Shown here piece by piece: positions 52,193-64,000 of a DNA stretch of 64,000 nt. Numbering within the stretch: position 1 is the first letter of the stretch; every line of letters begins with the position of its first letter. The stretch comes from Streptomyces sp. Ru72 (lineage in GTDB: Bacteria; Actinomycetota; Actinomycetes; Streptomycetales; Streptomycetaceae). The stretch is taken from the NCBI RefSeq assembly GCF_002920635.1, contig NZ_PQSR01000007.1, positions 62,001 to 126,000 on the forward strand, given 5' to 3'. A program made the position numbers and the translations under genes. The notes beneath the pieces were generated by a model that did not search any database, was not told the DNA's origin, and saw nothing but the letters and a program-made list of their open reading frames with translations.

Positions 52193-53541
52193 TGACCTTG
52201 GCACCCGAGCTCAACGAAACCAGCCCCGAGAAGCTGCTCGTGCCCGTGCTGTCGGCCTTCTGGGACGAGGAGAGGTCCTGGACGCTTGACGTCTACCGCA
52301 GGCACGACGGCTACGAGGGGCTCCGCAAGGCGCTCGCCATGTCGCCGGACGAAGTGATCGCGTACGTCAAGGACTCCGGACTGCGCGGGCGCGGCGGCGC
52401 GGGGTTCCCCACGGGAATGAAGTGGCAGTTCATTCCCCAGGGTGACGGCAAGCCTCACTATCTGGTTGTCAACGCCGACGAATCGGAGCCCGGAACCTGC
52501 AAGGACATCCCGCTCCTCTTCGCGAACCCGCACAGCCTCATCGAGGGCATCGTCATCGCGTGCTACGCCATCAGGTCCTCGCACGCCTTCATCTATCTGC
52601 GTGGTGAAGTCGTCCCCGTGCTGCGGCGGTTGCACTCGGCCGTGCGCGAGGCCTACGCGGCGGGCTACCTCGGCGAGAACATCCTGGGCAGCGGGCTCGA
52701 TCTCGATGTCACCGTGCACGCGGGCGCGGGCGCGTACATCTGCGGTGAGGAGACCGCACTGCTCGACTCGCTCGAAGGCCGCCGTGGTCAACCGCGGCTC
52801 CGTCCCCCCTTCCCCGCGGTCGCGGGCCTCTACGCGTGCCCGACTGTCGTGAACAACGTCGAGTCGATCGCGTCGGTTCCCGCGATCCTGAACCGGGGCA
52901 AGGAATGGTTCCGGTCGATGGGCAGCGACAAGTCGCCGGGCTTCACGCTGTACTCGCTCAGCGGCCATGTGGCCAACCCCGGCCAGTACGAGGCCCCGCT
53001 CGGCATCACGTTGCGCCAGCTCCTCGACATGAGCGGCGGTATGCGGCCCGGCCACCGGCTGAAGTTCTGGACGCCGGGCGGCTCGTCCACACCGATGTTC
53101 ACCGAGGAGCACCTCGACGTCGCGCTGGACTACGAGAACGTGGGCGCCGCCGGGTCCATGCTCGGCACCAAGGCCCTGCAGTGCTTCGACGAGACGACCT
53201 GCGTGGTGCGGGCCGTGACCCGCTGGACGGAGTTCTACGCCCACGAGTCCTGCGGCAAGTGCACGCCCTGCCGGGAGGGCACCTACTGGCTCGTGCAGCT
53301 GCTGCGGGACATCGAGGCGGGCAAGGGCGTCATGTCCGACCTCGACAAGCTCGCCGACATCGCCGACAACATCAACGGCAAGTCCTTCTGCGCCCTCGGC
53401 GACGGCGCCGCCTCGCCGATCTTCTCCTCCCTCAAGTACTTCCGCGAGGAGTACGAGGACCACATCACGGGCCGGGGCTGCCCCTTCGACCCGGCCAAGT
53501 CCACGGCCTGGGCGGACAAGCCCGCGGAGGTGAACGCATGA
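52192..53541 (+). CDS. nuoF: NADH-quinone oxidoreductase subunit F
   Basis: A 449-residue 51-kDa subunit that binds NADH, FMN and the N3 cluster. The nucleotide loop [19 protein letters not shown] contact [12 protein letters not shown], and iron-sulfur motif [13 protein letters not shown] (Cx2Cx2C) with the distal cysteine in KSFCALGDG are intact. ATG 52192 overlaps the nuoE stop by one base (TGATG), with GGAGGG upstream; GTG 52189 is an alternative. Confidence 0.97.
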   Translation: MTLAPELNETSPEKLLVPVLSAFWDEERSWTLDVYRRHDGYEGLRKALAMSPDEVIAYVKDSGLRGRGGAGFPTGMKWQFIPQGDGKPHYLVVNADESEPGTCKDIPLLFANPHSLIEGIVIACYAIRSSHAFIYLRGEVVPVLRRLHSAVREAYAAGYLGENILGSGLDLDVTVHAGAGAYICGEETALLDSLEGRRGQPRLRPPFPAVAGLYACPTVVNNVESIASVPAILNRGKEWFRSMGSDKSPGFTLYSLSGHVANPGQYEAPLGITLRQLLDMSGGMRPGHRLKFWTPGGSSTPMFTEEHLDVALDYENVGAAGSMLGTKALQCFDETTCVVRAVTRWTEFYAHESCGKCTPCREGTYWLVQLLRDIEAGKGVMSDLDKLADIADNINGKSFCALGDGAASPIFSSLKYFREEYEDHITGRGCPFDPAKSTAWADKPAEVNA

Positions 53542-56042
53542 CTGTGACCACCAGCGCTCCCTCAGGCGGGGGAGAGGCGGCGGTCCCGCCGGAGGACCTC
53601 GTCACGCTGACGATCGACGGCGTCGAGATCAGCGTGCCCAAGGGCACCCTGGTCATCCGCGCCGCCGAGCAGCTCGGCATCGAGATCCCCCGCTTCTGCG
53701 ACCACCCCCTGCTCGACCCGGCCGGCGCCTGCCGCCAGTGCATCGTCGAGGTCGAGGGCCAGCGCAAGCCCATGGCGTCCTGCACCATCACGTGCACGGA
53801 CGGGATGGTCGTGAAGACGCACCTCACCTCGCCCGTCGCCGAGAAGGCCCAGAAGGGTGTGATGGAGCTCCTGCTCATCAACCACCCGCTGGACTGCCCC
53901 GTCTGCGACAAGGGCGGCGAGTGCCCGCTGCAGAACCAGGCGATGTCGCACGGCAACGCCGAGTCCCGCTTCGACGGCAGGAAGCGGACGTACGAGAAGC
54001 CGGTCCCGATCTCCACGCAGGTGCTGCTCGACCGCGAGCGGTGCGTGCTGTGCGCCCGCTGCACCCGGTTCTCCAACCAGATCGCGGGCGACCCGATGAT
54101 CGAGCTGCTGGAGCGGGGCGCACTGCAGCAGGTCGGCACCGGAGAGGGCGACCCCTTCGAGTCGTACTTCTCCGGGAACACCATCCAGATCTGCCCGGTC
54201 GGCGCGTTGACCTCGGCGGCGTACCGCTTCCGCTCCCGCCCCTTCGACCTGGTCTCGTCCCCCTCCGTATGCGAGCACTGCTCCGGGGGCTGCGCGACCC
54301 GCACCGACCACCGGCGCGGCAAGGTCATGCGGCGGCTGGCCGCCTACGACCCCGAGGTCAACGAGGAGTGGATCTGCGACAAGGGGCGGTTCGCGTTCCG
54401 GTACGCGCAGATGAAGGACCGGCTCGATGTGCCGCTGGTGCGGCGCGAGAGCGGTGAGCTGGAGCCCGCGTCCTGGCCCGAGGCGCTCGACGTCGCCGCC
54501 CGGGGGCTGCTCGCCGCGCGGGGCCGGGCCGGAGTGCTCACCGGCGGCCGGCTCACCTTGGAGGACGCCTACGCGTACAGCAAGTTCGCGCGCGTGGCGC
54601 TCGACACGAACGACATCGACTTCCGTGCGCGTGTGCTCAGCGGCGAGGAGGCCGACTTCCTGGCCGCCCGGATCGCCGGACGCGGCCGCGACCTCGACGG
54701 TACGGGCGTCACGTACACCTCCCTGGAGAAGGCGCCCGCCGTCCTGCTCGTCGGGTTCGAGTCCGAGGAGGAGGCGCCCGGCGTCTTCCTGCGGCTGCGC
54801 AAGGCGTGGCGCAAGCACGGTCAGCAGGTGTTCGCCCTCGCCACGCACGCCACCCGGGGCCTGGAGAAGGCCGGGGGGACCCTGCTGCCGGCCGCGCACG
54901 GGACCGAGACCGAGTGGCTGGACGCGCTGGCCGGACGGGTCGGACTGGAGGAGGACGGCGTACGTGCCGCGGAGGCGCTGCGCACCGAGGGCGCCGTGAT
55001 CGTCGTCGGTGAACGCCTCGCCGCCGTGGCCGGCGGTCTCACCGCCGCCGTCCGCACCGCGGCCGCCACCGGCGCCCGGCTGGTGTGGATCCCGCGCCGG
55101 GCCGGGGAGCGCGGCGCGGTCGAGGCGGGCGCGCTGCCCTCGCTGCTGCCGGGCGGGCGTCCGGCCACCGACCCGCGCGCGCGGGAGGAGGTCGCCGCCG
55201 CCTGGGGCCTTGCCGACCTCCCGCACCGCTACGGCCGGGACACGGGCCAGATCGTCGAGGCCGCGGCCACCGGCGAACTGCGTGCCCTGGTCGTCGCCGG
55301 CGTCGAGGTCGCCGACCTGCCCGACCCGGCACGCGCGCGTGAGGCACTGTCCGAGGTGGACTTCCTGGTCTCCCTGGAACTGCGGCCCAGCGAGGTCACC
55401 GAACGCGCGGACGTGGTGCTGCCGGTCGCGGCGGTCGCCGAGAAGGCCGGCACGTTCCTCAACTGGGAGGGCAGGGCCCGCCTCTTCGAGGCCTCCCTCA
55501 AGCCCGACCAGATGACCCGCCCGCTGATGCCGACCGACGCGCGCGTCCTGCAGATGCTCGCCGACGCGATGGACGTGCACCTGGGGCTGCCCGATCTGCG
55601 CACGATCCGCGTGGAGCTGGACCGCCTCGGCGCCTGGGACGGTCCGCGGGCCGCCAACCCCCTGGAGATCGGCGGACAGCTGCCCCGCCCGGCCGCCGGG
55701 GAGGCCGTGCTCGCAGGCCACCGGCTGCTGCTCGACCAGGGCCGCCTCCAGGACGGCGACGAGGCGCTGGCCGGCACGCGGCACGCGGCACGCGCGCGTG
55801 TGTCCGCCGCCACCGCCGCCGAGGCCGGCGTCAAGAACGGTGACCTGCTGGCCGTACGCGGGCCGTCCGGAACCGTCGAACTGCCGCTGCAGATCACCGA
55901 GATGCCCGACCGCGTGGTCTGGCTCCCGATGAACTCCACGGGCGGCGGCGTCCCCTCCGACACCGGGGCGCAGCCCGGCACCCTCGTCCGCATCGGCCCG
56001 GCGACGCCCGCCGCCGAAGCCCCCAAGGAGGTGGAGGCATGA
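53538..56042 (+). CDS. nuoG: NADH-quinone oxidoreductase subunit G
   Basis: An 834-residue 75-kDa subunit. The N-terminal ferredoxin-like part (N1b: FCDHP, CRQC), the HCxxC-type N5 region ([19 protein letters not shown]) and the [12 protein letters not shown]4 ligands are all present, and the CEHCSGGC extra cluster site occurs near residue 245. A molybdopterin oxidoreductase-like domain without cofactor follows from about residue 300. It overlaps nuoF and nuoH by 4 nt. Confidence 0.97.
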   Translation: MTVTTSAPSGGGEAAVPPEDLVTLTIDGVEISVPKGTLVIRAAEQLGIEIPRFCDHPLLDPAGACRQCIVEVEGQRKPMASCTITCTDGMVVKTHLTSPVAEKAQKGVMELLLINHPLDCPVCDKGGECPLQNQAMSHGNAESRFDGRKRTYEKPVPISTQVLLDRERCVLCARCTRFSNQIAGDPMIELLERGALQQVGTGEGDPFESYFSGNTIQICPVGALTSAAYRFRSRPFDLVSSPSVCEHCSGGCATRTDHRRGKVMRRLAAYDPEVNEEWICDKGRFAFRYAQMKDRLDVPLVRRESGELEPASWPEALDVAARGLLAARGRAGVLTGGRLTLEDAYAYSKFARVALDTNDIDFRARVLSGEEADFLAARIAGRGRDLDGTGVTYTSLEKAPAVLLVGFESEEEAPGVFLRLRKAWRKHGQQVFALATHATRGLEKAGGTLLPAAHGTETEWLDALAGRVGLEEDGVRAAEALRTEGAVIVVGERLAAVAGGLTAAVRTAAATGARLVWIPRRAGERGAVEAGALPSLLPGGRPATDPRAREEVAAAWGLADLPHRYGRDTGQIVEAAATGELRALVVAGVEVADLPDPARAREALSEVDFLVSLELRPSEVTERADVVLPVAAVAEKAGTFLNWEGRARLFEASLKPDQMTRPLMPTDARVLQMLADAMDVHLGLPDLRTIRVELDRLGAWDGPRAANPLEIGGQLPRPAAGEAVLAGHRLLLDQGRLQDGDEALAGTRHAARARVSAATAAEAGVKNGDLLAVRGPSGTVELPLQITEMPDRVVWLPMNSTGGGVPSDTGAQPGTLVRIGPATPAAEAPKEVEA

Positions 56043-57403
56043 GCCCGTACCTCGCCGCTGAAGACCTCTCCATGTTCGGCCGCGACCCCTGGTGGCTGGT
56101 CGTCGTCAAGGCGGTGTTCTGCTTCGCCTTCCTGATGGTGACCGTGCTCTTCTCGATCGTCTGGGAGCGCAAGGTCGTCGCCTGGATGCAGCTGCGCATC
56201 GGCCCCAACCGGCACGGCCCCTGGGGCATGCTCCAGTCGCTCGCCGACGGCGTGAAGCTGATGCTGAAGGAAGACCTCATCGTCAAGCGCGCGGACAAGG
56301 TGGTCTACATCCTCGCGCCGATCGTCGCGGCCATCCCGGCCTTCATGGCGATCGCGGTGATCCCCTTCGGGCCCGCCGGAAACGAGATCTCGATCTTCGG
56401 CCATCGCACCACGATGCAGCTCACCGACCTGCCGATCGCGATGCTCTACATCCTCGCGGTCGCGTCGGTCGGCATCTACGGCATCGTGCTGGCGGGCTGG
56501 AGCTCCGGCTCCACCTACCCGCTCCTGGGCGGCCTGCGCTCCTGCGCGCAGATGATCTCGTACGAGATCGCCATGGGCGCCGCCTTCGCCTCCGTGTTCC
56601 TCTACTCGGGGTCGATGTCGACGTCGAGGATCGTCGAGGCGCAGCACGACCGCTGGTACATCCTGCTGCTGCCGGTGTCCTTCATCATCTACATCGTCAC
56701 GATGGTCGGCGAGACCAACCGCGCCCCCTTCGACATGCCGGAGTCCGAGGGCGACCTGGTGGGCGGCTTCAACACCGAGTACTCGTCGATCAAGTTCGCG
56801 ATGTTCATGCTCGCCGAGTACGTCAACATGGTGACGGTCTCGGCCGTGTCCACCACCCTCTTCCTGGGCGGCTGGCGCGCCCCGTGGCCGATCAGCACGT
56901 TCTGGGAGGGCGCGAACCACGGCTGGTGGCCGTTGCTCTGGTTCGTCATCAAGGTGCAGCTGCTGCTGTTCTTCTTCATCTGGCTGCGCGGCACGCTCCC
57001 GCGCGTCCGCTACGACCAGCTGATGAAGCTCGGCTGGAAGGTCCTCATCCCGGTCTCCGTGGTCTGGCTGATGCTCGTCGCGACCGTGAGGGCGCTTCGC
57101 AACGAGAACTACGGTTTCGCCGACATCGCGCTGTACGTCGCGGGCGGAGTCCTCGCACTGCTCCTGGTGTCGTTCGTCATCGACATGTTCCGCGCGAAGG
57201 CCAAGGAGGCCGAGCAGCCCGCCGAGGAACCCGCCGCCTTCGACCCGATGGCCGGGGGATTCCCCGTGCCGCCGCTGCCGGGGCAGACGCTGCCGCCGGT
57301 GCCGAGGCGCCGCTCGCGCCGGGAGCGGGAGCTCATTGTCAGTGGTGGTCCCGACACTGTGAGTGACGGATCTTCGGATGGAAAGGAGGCGTCCGATGGC
57401 TGA
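56039..57403 (+). CDS. nuoH: NADH-quinone oxidoreductase subunit H
   Basis: A 454-residue membrane subunit with about eight helices. Conserved elements are [31 protein letters not shown] and the quinone-site loop [22 protein letters not shown]-terminal extension of about 80 residues (Pro/Glu/Arg) is cytosolic and unusual in length. It overlaps nuoI by 8 nt. Confidence 0.97.
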   Translation: MSPYLAAEDLSMFGRDPWWLVVVKAVFCFAFLMVTVLFSIVWERKVVAWMQLRIGPNRHGPWGMLQSLADGVKLMLKEDLIVKRADKVVYILAPIVAAIPAFMAIAVIPFGPAGNEISIFGHRTTMQLTDLPIAMLYILAVASVGIYGIVLAGWSSGSTYPLLGGLRSCAQMISYEIAMGAAFASVFLYSGSMSTSRIVEAQHDRWYILLLPVSFIIYIVTMVGETNRAPFDMPESEGDLVGGFNTEYSSIKFAMFMLAEYVNMVTVSAVSTTLFLGGWRAPWPISTFWEGANHGWWPLLWFVIKVQLLLFFFIWLRGTLPRVRYDQLMKLGWKVLIPVSVVWLMLVATVRALRNENYGFADIALYVAGGVLALLLVSFVIDMFRAKAKEAEQPAEEPAAFDPMAGGFPVPPLPGQTLPPVPRRRSRRERELIVSGGPDTVSDGSSDGKEASDG

Positions 57404-58037
57404 CGAGCCCAAGGACACCAAGCCGGGTCTCCAGAACCCGGTGGCCGGCTTCGGCGTGACCTTCAAGGCCATGTTCAAGAAGCGGCTCACCGAGCAGTAC
57501 CCGGAGCAGAAGAAGACCACGGCTCCGCGGTTCCACGGCCGGCACCAGCTCAACCGCCATCCGGACGGCCTGGAGAAGTGCGTCGGCTGTGAACTGTGCG
57601 CCTGGGCGTGTCCCGCCGACGCGATCTACGTCGAGGGTGCGGACAACACGGACGAGGAGCGCTACTCCCCGGGCGAGCGGTACGGGCGGGTCTACCAGAT
57701 CAACTACGCCCGCTGCATCCTGTGCGGCCTGTGCATCGAGGCGTGCCCCACGCGCGCGCTGACGATGACCAACGAGTTCGAGCTGGCCGACTCCAGCCGC
57801 GCCAACCTCATCTACACCAAGGAGCAACTGCTCGCCGGCCTCGAAGAGGGCATGGTCGACACGCCCCACGCCATCTACCCGGGAATGGACGAGCAGGACT
57901 ACTACCGGGGCCTGGTGACGGAGGCCGCGCCCGGCACGGTGCGCCAGGTCGCCGTCTCGAAGGGCGAGGTACCGCAGGAGGCCGTCTCCACCTTCGGCGA
58001 GGGCGAGCCGGCGTCGAAGAAGGTGATCGGCGGATGA
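57396..58037 (+). CDS. nuoI: NADH-quinone oxidoreductase subunit I
   Basis: A 213-residue TYKY subunit with two 4Fe-4S ferredoxin motifs, [12 protein letters not shown] and [12 protein letters not shown], holding clusters N6a and N6b. ATG 57396 is chosen for the AAGGAGG site 7 nt upstream; it lies inside the last codons of nuoH. It overlaps nuoJ by ATGA. Confidence 0.97.
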   Translation: MADEPKDTKPGLQNPVAGFGVTFKAMFKKRLTEQYPEQKKTTAPRFHGRHQLNRHPDGLEKCVGCELCAWACPADAIYVEGADNTDEERYSPGERYGRVYQINYARCILCGLCIEACPTRALTMTNEFELADSSRANLIYTKEQLLAGLEEGMVDTPHAIYPGMDEQDYYRGLVTEAAPGTVRQVAVSKGEVPQEAVSTFGEGEPASKKVIGG

Positions 58038-58873
58038 CTGATCTCGCGGCCTACTCCACCTCCACCGGAGAGGCCTTCCAGTTCTGGGTCCTCGGCACCG
58101 TCGCGGTGCTCGGCGCCCTCGGCACCGTCTTCATGAAGAAGGCCGTGCACAGCGCGCTGTGCCTCGCGGGCACCATGATCGTCCTGGCGGTGTTCTACCT
58201 CGCCAACGGCGCCTATTTCCTGGGGATCGTGCAGATCGTCGTCTACACCGGCGCGATCATGATGCTGTTCCTGTTCGTGGTGATGCTCGTCGGCGTCACC
58301 GCGGCGGACTCCCTGAAGGAGACCATCAAGGGGCAGCGCTGGCTGGCCCTCCTGTGCGGGCTCGGCTTCGGCATCCTGCTGTTCGCGGGCATCGCCAACG
58401 CGTCCCTGAAGGACTTCGCCGGCACCGGCAAGGCGAACGCGGGCGGCAATGTGGAGGGTCTGGCGGCCCTCATCTTCACCAAGTACGTGTTCGCCTTCGA
58501 AATCACCGGTGCCCTGCTGATCACGGCCGCCGTCGGCGCCATGGTGCTCACCCACCGCGAGCGCACCGAGCGCGCCCGCACCCAGCGCGAACTCTCCGAG
58601 CAGCGCGTACGGGAGGGCAAGCACGTTCCGCCGCTGCCGGCCCCCGGCGTCTACGCCCGGCACAACGCGGTGGACATCGCGGGCCTCCTGCCGGACGGCA
58701 CCCCGTCCGAGCTGACCGTCAACAAGACGCTGCGCGCCCGCGGGCAGATCCGTGACGTCTCCGAGGAGGCGATCAGCGATCTCAAGGCCCTGGAACAGCG
58801 CGCCGCCGAGCGCCTCGAGCGCACCGAGGAGAAGCGGCCGTCGCTCAAGAGGACCGAGGAGGCGTCGAAGTGA
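58034..58873 (+). CDS. nuoJ: NADH-quinone oxidoreductase subunit J
   Basis: A 279-residue membrane subunit with five helices; [21 protein letters not shown] is the family signature including the pi-bulge helix TMH3. The cytosolic C-terminal extension of about 100 residues is charged and longer than in enterobacteria. It overlaps nuoK by GTGA. Confidence 0.96.
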   Translation: MTDLAAYSTSTGEAFQFWVLGTVAVLGALGTVFMKKAVHSALCLAGTMIVLAVFYLANGAYFLGIVQIVVYTGAIMMLFLFVVMLVGVTAADSLKETIKGQRWLALLCGLGFGILLFAGIANASLKDFAGTGKANAGGNVEGLAALIFTKYVFAFEITGALLITAAVGAMVLTHRERTERARTQRELSEQRVREGKHVPPLPAPGVYARHNAVDIAGLLPDGTPSELTVNKTLRARGQIRDVSEEAISDLKALEQRAAERLERTEEKRPSLKRTEEASK

Positions 58874-59169
58874 ACCCGGTCAACTACCTGTATCTCGCGG
58901 CCCTGTTGTTCACGATCGGCGCCACCGGCGTACTGATCCGGCGCAACGCGATCGTGGTGTTCATGTGCATCGAGCTGATGCTCAACGCGTGCAACCTCGC
59001 GTTCGTCACCTTCTCCCGGATGCACGGCAATCTCGACGGCCAGATCATCGCCTTCTTCACGATGGTCGTCGCCGCCGCGGAGGTCGTCGTCGGGCTCGCG
59101 ATCATCGTGTCGCTGTTCCGTACCCGCCATTCGGCCTCGGTCGACGACGCCAGCCTGATGAAGCTGTAA
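58870..59169 (+). CDS. nuoK: NADH-quinone oxidoreductase subunit K
   Basis: A 99-residue, three-helix subunit homologous to MrpC. The conserved glutamate lies in [18 protein letters not shown] and a second in [13 protein letters not shown], both needed for proton transfer. GTG 58870 overlaps the nuoJ stop. The nuoL start follows after 15 nt. Confidence 0.97.
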   Translation: MNPVNYLYLAALLFTIGATGVLIRRNAIVVFMCIELMLNACNLAFVTFSRMHGNLDGQIIAFFTMVVAAAEVVVGLAIIVSLFRTRHSASVDDASLMKL

Positions 59170-59184
59170 GGGGTCGGGAGAATC

Positions 59185-61131
<1,947 letters not shown>

Positions 61132-61136
61132 TAGCG

Positions 61137-62708
61137 ATGTCCTTTCCCCTGCTGACAGCGACGGCGGTGCTCCCGGCCGTGGGGGCGATCGCCACGGCCG
61201 CGGTCCCCGCCGCGCAGCGCACCGCCGCCAAGTGGCTGGCGCTGGTCGTCTCGCTCGCCACGCTCGCGCTCGCCGCGGTGATCGCGTTCCGCTTCGAACC
61301 GGGCGGCGCCCGGTACCAGTTCACCGAGTCCCACCCCTGGATCAAGGACTTCGGGGTGCGGTACGAGTTGGGCGTGGACGGCATCGCGGTGGCGCTCATC
61401 GCGCTGACCGCGCTGCTGATCCCATTCGTGATCCTGGCGGGCTGGCACGACGCCGACCCGCTGGAGACCGGAAGCCGGCGCTGGCGGCCGACGCAGGGCT
61501 TCTTCGCCCTGATCCTGGCCGTCGAGGCGATGGTGATCATCTCGTTCGAGGCCACCGACGTCTTCGTCTTCTACATCTTCTTCGAAGCCATGCTCATCCC
61601 GATGTACTTCCTCATCGGCGGCTTCGGGGACCGCGCCCACGAGCAGGGCGAGAAGGCGGCGTCCACGCAACGGTCGTACGCCGCCGTGAAGTTCCTCCTC
61701 TACAACCTGGCCGGCGGCCTGATCATGCTGGCCGCGGTGATCGGCCTGTATGTACAGGCGGGCAACTTCTCCCTCCCGGAGATCGTGCAGGCGCGGGCGA
61801 ACGGCTCGCTGCACATGGCGACCAGCACCGAACGCTGGTTGTTCCTCGGTTTCTTCTTCGCCTTCGCGGTGAAGGCGCCGCTGTGGCCGCTGCACACCTG
61901 GCTGCCCAACGCCATGGGGGAGGCCACCGCCCCCGTCGCCGTGCTGATCACGGCGGTCGTCGACAAGGTGGGCACGTTCGCGATGCTGCGCTTCTGCCTC
62001 CAGCTGTTCCCGGAGGCGAGCAAGTGGGCGACACCGGTCATCCTCGTCCTGGCCCTGATCAGCATCCTGTACGGGGCGCTGCTCGCGGTCGGCCAGCGGG
62101 ACATCAAGCGGCTGGTGGCCTACGCGTCGATCTCGCACTTCGGCTTCATCATCATGGGCATCTTCGCCATGACCAGCCAGGGCCAGTCCGGGGCGACTCT
62201 GTACATGGTCAACCACGGCATCTCGACGGCCGCCTGGATGCTGGTGGCGGGCTTCCTGATCTCGCGCCGCGGCTCGCGTCTGATCGCGGGGTACGGGGGC
62301 GTGCAGAAGGTGGCGCCGGTGCTCGCCGGCACGTTCCTGATCGGCGGCCTGGCGACGCTGTCCCTGCCGGGGCTCGCGCCGTTCGTGAGTGAGTTCCTGG
62401 TGCTGGTCGGCACGTTCACGCGCCATCCGGTGATCGGCATCATCGCCACCTTCGGCATCGTCCTCGCCGCGCTCTACACCCTCGTCCTGTACCAGCGGAC
62501 GATGACGGGCCCGGTGAAGGCGGAGGTCGCGACGATGCCGGACCTGCGGGTCCGCGAGCTCGTGGTGGTCGTCCCGCTGATCGCGTTGCTGATCTTCCTG
62601 GGTGTCTATCCGAAGCCGGTCACCGACCTGGTCAACCCGGCGGTCCAGCACACCATGTCCGACGTACACCAGACCGATCCCAAGCCCGCAGTGGAGGCGG
62701 CCAAGTGA
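61137..62708 (+). CDS. nuoM: NADH-quinone oxidoreductase subunit M
   Basis: A 523-residue antiporter-like subunit with about 14 helices. Signatures are FYIFFEAMLIPMYFLIG (Glu), AFAVKAPLWPLHTWLPNAM (Lys) and KRLVAYASISHFGFIIMG. ATG 61137 follows the nuoL stop by 5 nt, and its stop overlaps nuoN by GTGA. Confidence 0.97.
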   Translation: MSFPLLTATAVLPAVGAIATAAVPAAQRTAAKWLALVVSLATLALAAVIAFRFEPGGARYQFTESHPWIKDFGVRYELGVDGIAVALIALTALLIPFVILAGWHDADPLETGSRRWRPTQGFFALILAVEAMVIISFEATDVFVFYIFFEAMLIPMYFLIGGFGDRAHEQGEKAASTQRSYAAVKFLLYNLAGGLIMLAAVIGLYVQAGNFSLPEIVQARANGSLHMATSTERWLFLGFFFAFAVKAPLWPLHTWLPNAMGEATAPVAVLITAVVDKVGTFAMLRFCLQLFPEASKWATPVILVLALISILYGALLAVGQRDIKRLVAYASISHFGFIIMGIFAMTSQGQSGATLYMVNHGISTAAWMLVAGFLISRRGSRLIAGYGGVQKVAPVLAGTFLIGGLATLSLPGLAPFVSEFLVLVGTFTRHPVIGIIATFGIVLAALYTLVLYQRTMTGPVKAEVATMPDLRVRELVVVVPLIALLIFLGVYPKPVTDLVNPAVQHTMSDVHQTDPKPAVEAAK

Positions 62709-64000
62709 GCGCAACAGCCGTCCACAGCCTGTGGACAACCGCGGCCGACCCGATCGCGAAGATCCAGGCGCCGAAGATCGAATACGGGCAGTTGTCACCG
62801 ACCCTGATCGTCATCGGTGCGGCACTCGTCGGGGTGCTGATCGAGGCGTTCCTGCCGCGCAAGTCCCGTTATTACGCACAGGTGTTCGTGTCCGTTGTCG
62901 CACTCGCCGCCGCGTTCGCCGCGGTGGTGGCGCTAGCCGCCGACGGATACGGCACCACCAAGGCCCATATCGCGGCGATGGGCGCGCTCGCGGTCGACGG
63001 ACCGTCCCTGTTCCTGCAGGGCACCATCCTTCTCGCGGGCCTGCTGGGCGTGTTCACCTTCGCCGAGCGCCGCCTCGACCCGGAGGCGCACGGCAACCGG
63101 GTCGACTCGTTCGCCGCGCAGGCCGCGTCCGTGCCGGGCAGCGAGAGCGAGAAGGCCGCCGTCAAGGCGGGTTTCACGACGACGGAGGCGTTCCCGCTGC
63201 TGCTGTTCGCGGTCGGCGGGATGCTGGTCTTCCCCTCGGCGAACGACCTGCTGACCCTCTTCGTCGCCCTGGAGGTCTTCTCGCTGCCGCTGTACCTGCT
63301 GTGCGCGCTCGCCCGGCGCAAGCGGCTCATGTCGCAGGAGGCCGCGGTCAAGTACTTCCTGCTCGGCGCCTTCGCCTCCGCCTTCACCCTGTTCGGCATC
63401 GCCCTGCTGTACGGCTACGCGGGCTCGGTGTCGTACGCGAGGATCTCGCAGGTCGTCGACGGCACGGTCACGAACGTCGACCCGGCGCTCGCCAACACCA
63501 TGGGCAACGACGCGCTGCTGCTCGTCGGCGCCGCGATGATCGTGATGGGCCTGCTGTTCAAGGTGGCCGCGGTGCCGTTCCACATGTGGACACCGGACGT
63601 GTACCAGGGCGCGCCGACACCCGTGACCGGTTTCATGGCGGCGGCGACCAAGGTGGCGGCGTTCGGCGCGCTGCTGCGGCTGCTGTACGTGGTGCTGCCG
63701 GGCATGCGCTGGGACTGGCGGCCGGTGATGTGGGCGATCGCGATCGTCACCATGCTGGGCGGCGCGATCGTTGCGATCACGCAGACCGACATCAAGCGGA
63801 TGCTGGCGTATTCGTCGATCGCGCACGCCGGGTTCATCCTCGCGGGTGTGATCGCGACCACGCGGAGCGGCGTGTCCTCTGTCCTCTTCTACCTGGCCGC
63901 GTACTCGTTCGTGACGATCGGTGCCTTCGCGGTCGTCACCCTCGTCCGCGACGCGGGCGGCGAGGCGACGCACCTGTCCAAGTGGGCCGGGCTCGGCCGC
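62705..64000 (+). CDS. nuoN: NADH-quinone oxidoreductase subunit N (runs off the window)
   Basis: The third antiporter-like subunit, open from GTG 62705 to the last base (432 codons, no stop). Recognised parts are LFVALEVFSLPLYLLCALAR (Glu), GLLFKVAAVPFHMWTPDVYQ (Lys) and KRMLAYSSIAHAGFILAG. The expected length is about 550 residues, so roughly 120 are missing. The GTG overlaps the nuoM stop. The first codons carry a DnaA-box-like palindrome. Confidence 0.95.
   Translation, partial: MSATAVHSLWTTAADPIAKIQAPKIEYGQLSPTLIVIGAALVGVLIEAFLPRKSRYYAQVFVSVVALAAAFAAVVALAADGYGTTKAHIAAMGALAVDGPSLFLQGTILLAGLLGVFTFAERRLDPEAHGNRVDSFAAQAASVPGSESEKAAVKAGFTTTEAFPLLLFAVGGMLVFPSANDLLTLFVALEVFSLPLYLLCALARRKRLMSQEAAVKYFLLGAFASAFTLFGIALLYGYAGSVSYARISQVVDGTVTNVDPALANTMGNDALLLVGAAMIVMGLLFKVAAVPFHMWTPDVYQGAPTPVTGFMAAATKVAAFGALLRLLYVVLPGMRWDWRPVMWAIAIVTMLGGAIVAITQTDIKRMLAYSSIAHAGFILAGVIATTRSGVSSVLFYLAAYSFVTIGAFAVVTLVRDAGGEATHLSKWAGLGR

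Overview
The window is very GC-rich, coding-dense DNA with many GTG starts and 1-4 nt gene overlaps. Its content is typical of an actinomycete, almost certainly a Streptomyces: the futalosine menaquinone route, a system II cytochrome c maturation set, a complete nuoA-N order, and Rex-type operators. From memory, the gene order follows the Streptomyces coelicolor core region running from hemL through the mqn genes to nuo. No rRNA, tRNA, CRISPR array or intact transposon was seen.

Layout. (1) 1-4.8 kb: end of an upstream gene with a strong terminator, a DUF952 protein, an EamA exporter, an unknown protein, hemL and a histidine phosphatase. (2) 4.9-10.7 kb: a Tat-exported deacetylase-like lipoprotein, then a tight four-gene cytochrome c maturation operon (thioredoxin lipoprotein, CcdA, ResB, CcsB) closed by a terminator. 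(3) 10.8-18.6 kb: an SRPBCC protein, a membrane-tethered ligand-binding protein paired with a STAND-like ATPase, an oxygenase-like protein, an EamA exporter that overlaps a LysR regulator tail to tail, and a PLDc_N protein. (4) 18.8-27.2 kb: first menaquinone block: mqnL, mqnP, a glycosyltransferase 39 gene, mqnM (ubiX), an Lrp regulator, mqnE, a GNAT and a DUF4229 protein. (5) 27.2-37.1 kb: a short inverted-repeat element, TetR, MaoC/FabG/FadD lipid genes, DUF1259 protein, P450, AzlCD with a divergent XRE-cupin regulator, and a cold-shock gene with a long leader. (6) 37.3-43.9 kb: second menaquinone block: mqnA, an A24 prepilin peptidase, mqnC, an amidohydrolase fragment, menG, and a geranylgeranyl reductase-like flavoprotein. 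(7) 44-47.5 kb: an acidic protein, a Tat-exported FAD oxidoreductase with a TTA codon, and an NlpC/P60 endopeptidase. (8) 47.5-48.3 kb: a gene-free regulatory region with Rex-like sites. (9) 48.3-64 kb: the nuo operon; nuoN runs off the window.

How the parts fit. MqnA, MqnE and MqnC make the naphthoquinone precursor. MqnP prenylates it, MqnL (with the prenyl-FMN made by MqnM) decarboxylates it, MenG methylates the ring, and the GGR-like enzyme probably saturates the side chain. NADH dehydrogenase I reduces that quinone, and the ccs operon matures the c-type cytochromes downstream. HemL feeds haem. The window is therefore largely a respiratory-chain neighbourhood. MqnB and MqnD are not here.

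Most novel-looking content: the tethered-receptor/STAND-ATPase pair (11.2-15.0 kb), the small repeat element whose end supplies part of the tetR promoter, and several unannotated operator pairs (fabG/fadD, azlC/XRE, nuo). All functional statements are from reading the sequence and family knowledge; no database search was run.
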